DNA of 64,000 nucleotides from Phlebopus portentosus. Its lineage: Eukaryota > Basidiomycota > Agaricomycetes > Boletales > Boletinellaceae. Positions within the stretch are counted from its first letter, which is position 1, and each line of letters opens with the position of its first letter. Location of the stretch: contig JAYXKI010000001.1 in the NCBI GenBank assembly GCA_037892935.1, positions 682,001 to 746,000 of the forward strand, given 5' to 3'. Of the stretch, positions 1 to 11,500 are shown in pieces. The notes under the pieces are model-generated. The model saw only the letters and a list, made by a program, of their open reading frames with translations, was not told where the DNA came from and made no database searches. The translations under genes and the position numbers were made by a program.

Positions 1-28
1 CTTGTCTAATTGGATCTGAATCATGCAG

Positions 29-1143
29 AGATACCTTCGATCCGAAGTCGTTTTTCCACTTGCATGATTTTAACAGGTTTGTTAAACTCGTCTCGTTCAT
101 AGGCCAGCCTTCTGACATCCAGTCCTTCTCACCCATCTTTTATCTGTAAATCAATCAATATTCGCAAACAGGGATGGTATCCTCGACAAAGACGAAATAG
201 AAGCCATTTATGGGGTACACCATCCTTACTCGCAGAAGAAGTCCGCGGATGAGGAAGCGCACCAAAAGAAAGCGGAGCATATCGTGTCGACAGTACTGAA
301 TATTATGGATAAGGATTCAGATGGGAAAATCTCATTGGAGGAGTTTCTGGAGAAGGGTGTAAAGGCATTACCGAGTTTTGATGGATTGGGTGCGGAGGGA
401 CACCATTACGATGTCGAGAGCGGTGGGTGATTTTCTTAAATGAAATTGTGAAGCCGGCACGAATGACACGGTTCATGTAGAGTTCTTCTTGCATCATGAA
501 GGTGGGTCTTAGCACCAGCGTGTTTACCCGGCGTACTTCTTTATTAACACTATCATCAACTAGAGGAATTCCACTCAACACCAGAAACACAAACGGACGA
601 AGCGTACAACCACGCAGAGGACTTGGAGCATTTCGCCGCGCATGAAAATATCGAGCGACAAGAGATCGTCCGCGAAGCAGCCTACCAAGGGATTTCCGTC
701 GAAGAAGCGTTAGAAGAGCATGAAAGAGCCGAAGCTGCAGCTGAGGCTCGGATAAAAGAACTACGTGAGCAAGAAGAGAGGGAACAAGAGCAATTGAAGC
801 AGCAGAGACCTAAGCCAACTACGAGGCCTGCCAATCCAGAGAAGCTTGACCCGGCGGTGAGGTATGGTGACGCGGAGAAGGAGAGTGAGGAATTTGGAGA
901 GTGGGGGACGGGTGATAAGGGCTATAAGGTCCCTTCGACCCCGGGTGAACGTCTTAGGTCTGCTTGGTTAATTTCTTTTTTGCATAATCTGTTCTTAAGC
1001 TGATGGTTGATACTTTGTTTTTTGTAGGAAAAATGTTCCGTACAAGGTTAGTAGAGTCATCTCAATATTGCTGAGTGGATGGCTTTGCTGACTGGCTGCG
1101 ATCTTTGTAGTACAAATTCCGCCGAAACTGGGGAGACTTTTGA
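29..1143 (+). CDS. SSP120: Ssp120/nucleobindin-like EF-hand secretory protein (5' end outside window)
   Basis: Exons read as 29-76, 172-422, 481-501, 564-957, 1028-1046 and 1111-1143; together they give an open frame of 255 codons including the stop. The product starts inside an EF-hand (DFNRDGILDKDEIEAIYG), followed by a second (DKDSDGKISLEEFLEKG). A 21-bp exon supplies the conserved EFFLHHE step, then come a Glu/Ala-rich coiled coil (EEHERAEAAAEARIKELREQ) and the C-terminus YKFRRNWGDF. The layout matches fungal Ssp120 and animal nucleobindin/Cab45-like calcium-binding proteins of the early secretory pathway; yeast Ssp120 works with the cargo receptors Emp46/47. The first coding exon and signal peptide lie upstream of base 1. 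The family call is confident. The role in cargo transport is inferred from family knowledge. Confidence 0.85.
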
Positions 1144-2341
1144 AAGGTTTATCTGTTATTTTATTACGGTACTGTATACCTCCGGACGTTCGGGATCTTC
1201 GCTTTCGAGTGTTGCGCAACTTATATATCAATATGGTTTCTTCTTTGTCCCTCGTTGCATCAAGTTCAGTGACCACGAATGATAATATCGCTTGTTGTGC
1301 GCATCAAACGGTGGGTGTTCTTGTACCAATTCGAGGTGCCGGCCGATCCTTCGTGTTTCTCTGCTGCTCAGGCCCAGACACCATATCCCCAACTATTGAC
1401 ACTGAGATCCGCCCTTGGTGTATGATTGGTACGCAACGTAGAAACGCAAATGGGACTGGCTTTTCTTGGGAGCCAGAAAGGAGTGCGAATATTGATGTCC
1501 TGATCCTTTATATTGCTCCAAAGCATCTTTGGACGCTCACAAAGAGCTTTGAAGTGTTCCATCAGTACTGATCGCATGCGTTCGTGCTATTTACAGGTGC
1601 AGCTTGGTGTTCGGCGTTATTTTTGACTGAAGGGAAATCGACCTCTGCTTTTGAGGCGTCTGATACTCCTTACAATATCCGACTTCCGACTTTACTTTAA
1701 AACCGTAACGAGTTGGATAGTGGCCGAAGTCTTGCATTGCTCTGGCTTCAGAGGCAATGAATCCGACCATCTCCATCCTTTAATTGTCTAGAATCTGCGG
1801 CAATGTCCGATAATATAATTATTCTGATAGCTTCGGCTGGCGTCGCGACAAACCGAAGAGAGATTCGAGGACATTCCAACATACGCTTCTGAAGAATTCC
1901 AAGACGGGTAAAGTCCGAAAAATAGAAGAGGATGAACGTTCAATATAAAATTTCCTTCCATGACGAAAGTGGAGGAACCTGATGAAAGGGGGTCAATAGG
2001 TATTTCCTTGTCTGTACGGGTGAAACGCGATGGATAAAACTCAAAAAAGTGGGGGTGACTGGTATGTGACTTCATCCTGTGATGCAAACTTGAAGACGCG
2101 TCTCTCGCTCGCTCTCTGCTTCTGATCATACAGGAACAACAATGAGCGGCGATGTTTCAATAACAAAATAATCTCCTTGGAGCCATGGCCATGCGTTCTC
2201 CATGCTCATTGCACGGAAGTATGATGACCAGAAAAGAAAGAAATGGAGATGACCGGTGATTACGGGCCTAACGCGAGCTATCATTAACGTGGTCTAATTC
2301 AATTTCATTCTATTCTATCGATCATCCTCTAGCGTAAAGCC

Positions 2342-2356
2342 AAGATCCGATTTACG
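2342..2356 (+). promoter_or_regulatory. Promoter block shared with glucanase copy 2
   Basis: AAGATCCGATTTACG lies about 380 bp upstream of the copy-1 start codon. An almost identical block with one transition lies about 380 bp upstream of copy 2 (6178-6192). Similar spacing and conservation amid diverged sequence suggest either a retained regulatory site or simply the edge of the duplicated unit. Confidence 0.4.
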
Positions 2357-2502
2357 ATCATGGCATGGCCCCCCCATGCACCCATGCATCCATGTTCTCT
2401 TTCTGTTCTGTGATGTTGGGCAGCCGAGCGACTAGGCGAGCCGGAGTACGCTTGCTCGCTCCCCAGCATTAGTATTGGCTTCTTGCTAGCCCGCGTCTAC
2501 CC

Positions 2503-2544
2503 TATTTTTATTTTATTTTATTTTATTTTATTTTATTTCATTTT
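2503..2544 (+). repeat. TTTTA/TATTT pentanucleotide microsatellite
   Basis: About seven to eight tandem units of TATTT, the last ones imperfect, sit about 200 bp before the glucanase copy-1 start codon. A T-rich tract here could form part of the core promoter. Confidence 0.85.
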
Positions 2545-2736
2545 TACGATATATTTGGAGCTAGAAAGGGACCCCTGCCCCGACTAGTGGATTATTTACG
2601 CCCTTGTCTTTCCCTCCGTCCTTCGTTTGTCTCTCTGTCACTTTGCCACTCTTCTTTGGTCCCGTCCTTCTTCCTCCGCGCTTCATTTGTCTTGCGGGCT
2701 GGCGTCCATCGCGTTCTTTTCCGACATCCTGTAACC

Positions 2737-4277
<1,541 letters not shown>

Positions 4278-5639
4278 AGACAGCTGGCCCCCATTCTTCT
4301 CTTCTCGTTCAGTCCCTGCACTTTAAACTCTTAATGACGATTCCATTACTCCAGGTCCTTCATTCACTCTTCAGGACATACAATCAGGATTTTTTCTTCG
4401 TCTCGCTTAGTCCGTCATTCGACTGCAACACGTACAAAGTCTGCACTTCCCTCTTCTTCACTGCTTCCATTAATAATGTTTATTGGAATCGTCCGATTCC
4501 AGTTTCTTGTACCCGTTTGTACCCTCATTGTTCAAGTTCAGATGTCGATGGCCGCGTCGCGACGCGTCAAAATCGTCACGTGCTTCGTGTTTCTCATGGC
4601 TCGTTAGAAAACATTCGTGCATAACATACATTGACATACGTGGAATATTACTATGCAGCAACAGTCCTAGGACTATAGATGGTAAACAAGAATTTCTTGA
4701 ATCTGATGACCAAAACTAAGAAAGACTAACAATCCGAACTGGTGGAAGACAATGATACGTACGTACGTGACTAATTGAATTACATAATGCAGCTATTCGT
4801 AACGACTGATTATTACATAACAAACAGTGAAGTTCACACTGCATGTAGTACTTACCATCGTCTAAATTTCATTTTTCAGCAGAAATGTCCGAGTAGCCTT
4901 CGCGCCTTCTCAACTTCGTCGTACCTGACTATTTATGACTTTCACGTTACGTGTAATTGGGCGTACATGTTTTTGTTTCGCAAGCACTGAAGCAGCTGCT
5001 AGTGATTCTTCCAATCTATCTTCAGGGGCAGGGACAAGTAAGTATTTCTAGACTAGACGGGGTAATAAGACCAGACCGAGTGGCAACAGTTCTCCCTTTA
5101 CGAAGGGCCGTTATTTACCCTACTCCACGGTTTTGCGATTCCGTTTGAACGAAAGGTGTGTCGTAAGTGATCTTACATGTGTCACGGAATAACCTGGAAT
5201 TTTACCGAATTCGCAATTCTGGTGATCAAAGGAGGACTGTACGGGTCCTATAAGTAATGCCGGCTCAGCTACTTCCCATTTTATGACGCCGCAAATACCT
5301 CCGACTCAGATGATCAAGGAACGGTGACGCCGAACTGTAGAAGATATCCACTTGCATTGTGTGGAGGCGTTAGCGGCCGCTACAGAGACTTCAGGGGGAG
5401 GGGTGCCTAGGCGAAGCGATTGAAGCTTCAGATCCGGTGAGTGTATGGAAAATCAATGTTCTCGCATGCAATGTTCGCAGGACTACTTCTGCGCGCCCAT
5501 CTAGACTTGAAGGTTTTGAATCCCAGAGATACATCAGATATGCGATGCTCTTGCGCAGAATGTGTATCGTATAATTGGATCATACCTTGAAACTTCCTGA
5601 AATCTCGGAGATTCTGACGGTGTCGACATACACCACTAA
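4278..5639. other. Intergenic region between glucanase copy 1 and the DOP1 relic
   Basis: The first 330 bp include a block around 4550-4600 (GTCGCGACGCG followed by a GTGCTTCGTGTTTCT-like stretch) that is matched around 8370-8416 downstream of copy 2, so the 3' flank was duplicated as well. The segment from about 4700 to 5640 has no counterpart in the copy-2 unit, where only about 180 bp separate the same landmarks. It therefore looks inserted or was deleted from the other copy. I found no gene and no clear terminal repeats in it. Confidence 0.5.
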
Positions 5640-6120
5640 ATTCACTCAACACTGTACTGTAATCAAAATTAGCTCGACTGTTTGCGAACCTATAGCGCCA
5701 CTATTTGCCGCGTAAATGCCCCCACAGCTGATGAAACTCGAAGTCAGGTGAGTACAGGAGGAGCGGCGCCCACATTCCGAATGCTGATGATATGTTTTGT
5801 AGGTAAAACGAGATAGGGGCCTGTGGCGTATGCCTATGTTGAAGACATTGTTTCGTATGTTTAGATTTGTATCTCTGGAGCGTAGACTGTACAATACTGC
5901 TGGACTGCTCGTTCGGCCGCGACCATATGATCATGGTAAGTCATATATTTACATAGCCGAAAGCTGGTCTTTAGCGGTGACTCTGATGCCGAGCCGTCAC
6001 GGCGATAAATCGCATCAGCTGCAGCGGTGATGAACATCCATTTGATGTTTGACGAAAATTCATCGAGTCTGTCTGGACTTTTGTTCTACATCGAGTACTT
6101 ACACCTTACGGGGTCTGCTA
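5640..6120 (-). pseudogene. Decayed fragment of the DOP1 3' end
   Basis: On the minus strand this stretch still encodes pieces clearly homologous to the C-terminus of the intact DOP1 at 8597-9070. WMFITAAADAIYRRDG matches WIFITDTVDAIYRPDD, and HLTSSFISCGGIYAANSGAI matches HLSIMSFEGVYASGGAV. Nucleotide blocks such as GCGTAAAYGCC and CTCGAC are also shared in order. Stops and indels break the frame and no start or upstream DOP1 exons are present. It sits between glucanase copies 1 and 2, in the same relative place and orientation as the real DOP1 after copy 2. It is best explained as the tail end of a tandemly duplicated unit. Confidence 0.8.
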
Positions 6121-6177
6121 GAACTGACTATTGGTCCTAGCGTCTTCTCTATTGATCGCACTTCATCAAAAAAGACA

Positions 6178-6192
6178 AAGATCCGATCTACG
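6178..6192 (+). promoter_or_regulatory. Promoter block shared with glucanase copy 1
   Basis: AAGATCCGATCTACG, the copy-2 counterpart of the block at 2342-2356. It begins only about 60 bp after the last recognisable DOP1 relic sequence, so it marks the junction where the second duplicated unit starts. Confidence 0.4.
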
Positions 6193-6457
6193 TCCTCTGT
6201 TCATTCATACACGCCGTTCCGGTGTGGGAACGTTTGCGAGCGTCCATGTATATTCTTCTTTCGCGCCCGTTCTGTTATGCAACTGGGCGATTCGGCGAGC
6301 TAGATTTAACTTGCTCGGTCCCTTGTCTTGGCCTCTAGATCTGTTGAACCTGAGTTTATCCGTTTTCTTGCTCGTTTTGATTGACATGCTCATAATTATG
6401 CGCCGGGAGCTAAAAAAAGCTCTTGGTCCGGATCGGAGATGCTTTCGCCTCTGCACG

Positions 6458-6464
6458 TATAAAA
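6458..6464 (+). promoter_or_regulatory. TATA box of glucanase copy 2
   Basis: TATAAAA about 110 bp upstream of the ATG at 6574, a usual distance for a fungal TATA element given a short leader. Confidence 0.55.
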
Positions 6465-6573
6465 TGCAGCTTCGTCTCTGGCATTCATTCTAGTGCTTTG
6501 CTTTGCTCTCATCCCTGGAAGCGGGCAAGTTTGTCTTGCTTGGGCTCGCATCGCCTGACTACATCCTGCAATC

Positions 6574-8164
6574 ATGTCTCGTTATCTGCTCAACTTTGTC
6601 ACTGCTTTCTTCTTACTGGGAGCTTCTCTATTTGAAAGAGTCCCTGTCGTTCGCGCTGACAACCCAATCTCACCAGGCTTCCCATATGGCACCGAGAAGG
6701 TCCGTGTAACTTTCGTTTCACGTCTGTTGCATCGACCCGAGAAGAGTCTTTGTTTGTCAAGTACGCCTCATTTATTATGCTAACGCTTACATGCAGGTGC
6801 GCGGTGTCAGTCTCGGTGGGTGGCTGATCCTGCACCCGTGGATCACGCCTAACCTCTTCAACAACTTAAACTCCTCTGTCGTCGATGAGTGGACGTTCTG
6901 TGAATTTCAGGACACCAGCGTCGCGCGTGCCGCTCTTGAAAATCACTGGGATACTTTCTACTCTGAGGAGGACTTTGCTAACATCGCAAAGGCAGGGTAT
7001 GCAGCTTTCTTTTCTTTTCTTTTTCCTTGCCTGGCAACAAGAACATCACAAGATACTGAGTAAATGCATTAGATTGAACCATATTCGGATCCCGCTCGGC
7101 TACTGGGCATTTGACGTTCAGCCTGGAGAGCCATACATCCAAGGCCAGCTGCCTTACCTCGAGAGGGTCATCAAATGGGCAACAAAGTACGGCCTCAAGG
7201 TCATGCTTGTCCTTTATGGTGCTCCAGGAAGTCAGAACGGGTGAATGCCTTTATGCATATACGTTCTTGACGTCGTACTTAACTTTTTCTCATTGCACTG
7301 TTCTCCTTAGGTTCATAAATTCTGGTCATATATTGAGCGTCCCAGAGTGGCCATTTAATCAGACTGACATTGATCGTACGCTCGCGATCATCCAGCGATT
7401 GGAGAGCATGTTCGCTAATTACCCGAGCGTTGTGCCTATGATCGGTGCTTTGAACGAGTAGGCTAATGCTTTTGCCTGCTAATTTGTGTATCATTCACTG
7501 ACGCATGTCTTAATGTAGACCGGCAGGCTTCATTCCTGGAGTGCTTGATACTGCACGTCAATACTATCGCGACGCCTACACGGCTATCCGCTTCCCATTC
7601 GGCTCGGACAAGCAGTCAAACACGGTCATGATGATCCACGATACTTTTCAGCCACTCTCAAACTGGACTGACTTTATGTCTCCGCCGGACTACCAAGGTG
7701 TCGTGATGGACACCCATCTCTATCATGGCTTTACACAGGCAGAGCTTGAGCAGACTGAGGACGAGGAGATTGAAGAAGCGTGTGCGCACGCAGCTAACAT
7801 AACCTCCTTAAACCTCTGGACGATCGTGGGTGAATGGTGTACCGCGTTCACGGACTGTGCGCCAGGACTAAATGGACGTGGTATGGGTGCTCGGTACGAT
7901 GGAACGTACCCCAATTCAACGTTCGTCGGAAGCTGCGACGGCCTTACTGGTTCCGCGGAGACTTTCAGTGACGAGTACAAGACGTTCATGCGTCGCTTTT
8001 GGGAGGCACAAACGACTGCGTACGAGACGGGCATCGGATGGGTCCAGTGGCTCTGGAAGACGGAGGAAGGTGCGGGTGAGGAATGGAGTTATAGCAAGGG
8101 CCTACAGTATGGTTGGATTCCGTGGGACCAGACAGATAGACTCTACCCGAATGTCTGTGGGTAA
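6574..8164 (+). CDS. Secreted GH5 exo-beta-1,3-glucanase-like protein (copy 2), active site altered
   Basis: Exons 6574-6699, 6797-6996, 7073-7240, 7311-7457 and 7519-8164 give 428 residues; intron positions and phases equal copies 1 and 3. The signal peptide is MSRYLLNFVTAFFLLGASLF. Both catalytic glutamates remain (GALNEP and IVGEWCTA), as does THLYHGF. However, the strand normally reading VDLHG reads LVLYG: the Asp is Val and the invariant active-site His is Tyr (codon TAT at about 7215-7217). In addition FDNSGQR is FINSGHI, and SPA after the nucleophile is CTA. The frame and splice sites are intact, so the protein is probably made. It may have altered substrate preference, low activity or a binding role. 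These substitutions make it the most divergent of the three. Confidence 0.92.
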
Positions 8165-8596
8165 TCTTAAAGCTGATCCCGATAAACGATTCACAGCTGT
8201 CGTGTTTGCAATGACATTTTGTATTGATGACCACCTGTTCGAACTCTTCGAACTTCGTCCCGAATAATCATCCAGAAGATTTCACTCTAGTCATTACGGA
8301 CTGTGATTTTACTTTGCTCTCGTTGATTGTAATTATCAGAATATTCTTGTATCTACGTTGTCCCGGGCGAGTCGCGACGCGACATTTTATGAATTGCAAT
8401 GTGCTCCGCGTTTCTAATCGAAATAATCGTAATCGTTGCAGGTCGTTATATGAGATTGAAAAACGTGCCATATGTGACAGTGGGAATGAAGAAGGGTACC
8501 AGAAACTAGAATAAAGTTAAAAAAAATGAGTAATCCCGGAATATGAGAGCTAAAGTGGTAGAACGTTAAGCAAATTCCAAGCAATCTCTCGAATCA

Positions 8597-11500
8597 TCAT
8601 CGTCCGTCAAAGATATCCATGACTAAACTCGACTCGACGGCCTCCCAATCGACAGCTCCGCCGCTCGCGTAAACGCCTTCGAAACTCATTATACTCAAGT
8701 GAGCAAAGAAGGGAGCCAAATCGCGAATACTGTCGATTTGCTTCACTGACGAGAGGAGTGGTTGGCGAGCGCCTGCCGAAGAGACTGAGTCTGGGAGCCT
8801 GAAGCCTGAAGTTTGCTGTATGAACCGCCAGGAAAAAGTAAATTCTGTGAATGGCTGAATTGCGGTGTCTGGATCCACTTACTCTACCCCGAGAATCCGA
8901 AGCAGGCAGATCGCCTACCATCTCTGAGAGCTGGTCCATAATCGCCTCTGGGAACCAATCATCAGGGCGATATATTGCATCCACCGTATCAGTAATGAAT
9001 ATCCATTGGTGACTTGACAAAATTTTTCGATTTGGTTACTTATCATCTTGTGATAGGTAGTAACGGAAGACCTTACATCTGGAATTCCTCTGTCTGCATG
9101 ACGAGGAGTAAGTCGATGAGTTTGCAGGCGGCTAACACAGCTTGAAGAGCGTCCGATCCATCTGATGGTGCTTCGGCCATCACTTGTGAGAATATACGAA
9201 TCTAGGCAAGAAGTCATGATCGGTATCTAACCGGCTGGGAGGAAATTCCCGCGAGTGCTTACGAGTTCAGAAAGCAGCACCGGCCAGAAACTCGATAGGT
9301 TATGTGGAGAAAGTCGGCAAATGAGAACGCGGATGCAGAGGTATACTTCGCTTTCTACGATAGGTGCACCGCCATTACGCAGTAAGTCAACCAGTTTCTC
9401 TTGGATGGCAGGTAATTGTGTCAGGAAATGATTCTTCTCCGACGCGAAGAGGACAAAGGATAATCTCCGGATGTTCTGCGCTCTCATCTGCATTTCATAT
9501 TCTCGATTGACAAAGATGTTGGCAGATGATGTAGAAGTGATTTTGCCTGCAAACGCAAGCAAAGTTAAGCATCTTGTCAGCAGGCGCGAGCAACAATAAA
9601 CGAACTTAGAAGCTCTATGAAAGCAGCCTTATCTGCATCAATTAATGACTTTACTATAGGTCGCCACCTCAGGCCCGATGCAGGAGTCATAGTAAAGAAC
9701 TTGGCGTCGTTGAATATATCAGTTGCCGGACTTCTCCATGACTTGAGTGCTGCCGGAATCTTGGACATCTGTTCCATGATCGCGATGTAAATATCGTCAA
9801 TGTCGGTTATACTGAAATTTATTTCGTCAATGACTCCATGATGTAAGCGAGAACAGAAACAAATCTCACCCAGACTTGGACCTTAACGCGGGATTCAGGA
9901 CATAATACACAATGTTGTTACATGCTGCTGTGATCTTGTCACTCTCAACGAGAAATCGGCGAAGATTAGGAAGCACATCATAAGCAAGATACTGATTTAT
10001 CTAAGAATGGAGTTGAGTGCACGAGTCGCCGGATAAGTAGAACTGCCCGTACTCGATCTGTTAGGTCTACGACTGGTGATTTTTGCGACACTTCGCCAGA
10101 CGACCCGGGCGGTGTATTATACTTTTCATGCAGATTTGTCTCGGATTGAGCTGTAGAAAAGTCAGTACTGCGGAAGTAAGCCGAACTATGCACACTGACT
10201 ACGAGAAAGCGGCACTCCAGCACCATTGATTAGACTCTCCTTCGTTCTTCTCGGCCAGATACCTTGATCAAGGGATTTACCGGACAGAAGCACGCATGCG
10301 TCCAGTAACTTTCCATATGTATCCTGCGATTAGACTATCAGACGATGCTAACTCTGCCATCGGAAAATAACCGAACCTGAATATCTTTTCGTATCTTGCG
10401 ATCCTCAAAAGCGATAGTTTGAGTCATCTTCAAAGCAAGCACAGTCGTACACCTGCGATGTCATTCAATACACGGGATAACATGAACAACAGGAGGGCGT
10501 ACCGGAGGACCGGGAAGGCCTGAATTCGATATTCCTTGACGTTCGCGGCAACATCCTTTGCAAGCGAGAGATATCGAGCCCAAACTTGAAGAGCTAACGG
10601 GCTCTCAAGTTTTGACAAGTATTCTTCGAGGAACGTGAGCAACAAAAAATCCGTTCTGAATCACCAAAAGTCAGGAATTGTACTTGAATAAAGCACATCG
10701 AAATTCGTACAACTCAGGATTCAGGACTTGCTTCCTGCTTCGTTCAGCCGTCGGTCCAATTCGCCATGAAATACTCTCGCAAACCATGTGCACGACGTTC
10801 TGTGCGCTTGCTGTCAGGAAGTCTACAATATCAAAGGCCGCGTTTCCGGTTTTATGATTCTCCTAAGTAACAAACCTCAGTCTTGCCCTCTCGAAAAAGC
10901 TTTGCCCACCGACCTGATCGATATTCCAGCGCTCAATTACGGATTCGATGACCTCAAATGCATGCGCTCTGTAAAGCCGCTCAAGGGCCCTCCTGCATCG
11001 ACTAAATGTTTGCGTGAAGATGAGGGAAAGGGTCTCAGAAGCGGGATGAGACCCTGGAATATCTGCTGATACGAGATTCCAGGTCTCATAGAGCACACCG
11101 ACACCTTCTCGAAGGGCCCGATATCCCGGAGAACGAGCCTGGGAATTTATCAGCTAAATTTTCGTCTATCTTTGTCGGTCGGTCTGGACTTACCGTCATG
11201 GGGGCTTCGGCAGCTACATTAGGAGAGTCTGTTAGGAAGACGTTAGAGACCATGCTCAGTAAGCCGCTAGTATCCGCCGAAGACTTGTCAGGAGAACTGG
11301 TCTCTTCCGTTATGGTGGAGTCCAGTTCATCCAATCCGAGAAGAATCAACCGCTCTAGCGCGTTGAGCAACATGACGAACTCTGCGTCGTCTACGCAGGA
11401 CTTCACTTGCGAAGGTTCCTGAGTTGTGGAAAGGACGGAAGAAAGGTCCCTAAGTGCTTTTCGAATCTGCCTGCATGCGCAGGTGTTCAGCGGAAAGACA

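Larger units (their letters stand above)
1144..2736. other. Intergenic region without a supported gene; promoter side of glucanase copy 1
   Basis: Several short open frames exist on both strands, but none shows a recognisable domain, a plausible exon structure or a conserved start context. The last 400 bp resemble the promoter of glucanase copy 2 (AAGATCC block, GGCGAGC, GCTTGCTCG motifs) and hold a TTTTA pentamer tract. I see nothing definable in 1144-2330. Confidence 0.5.

Noticed and set aside
5059..5120. Imperfect inverted repeat GGGTAATAA / TTATTTACCC
   Set aside because: Arms are under 10 bp with a bulge and no target duplication; insufficient for a transposable element.
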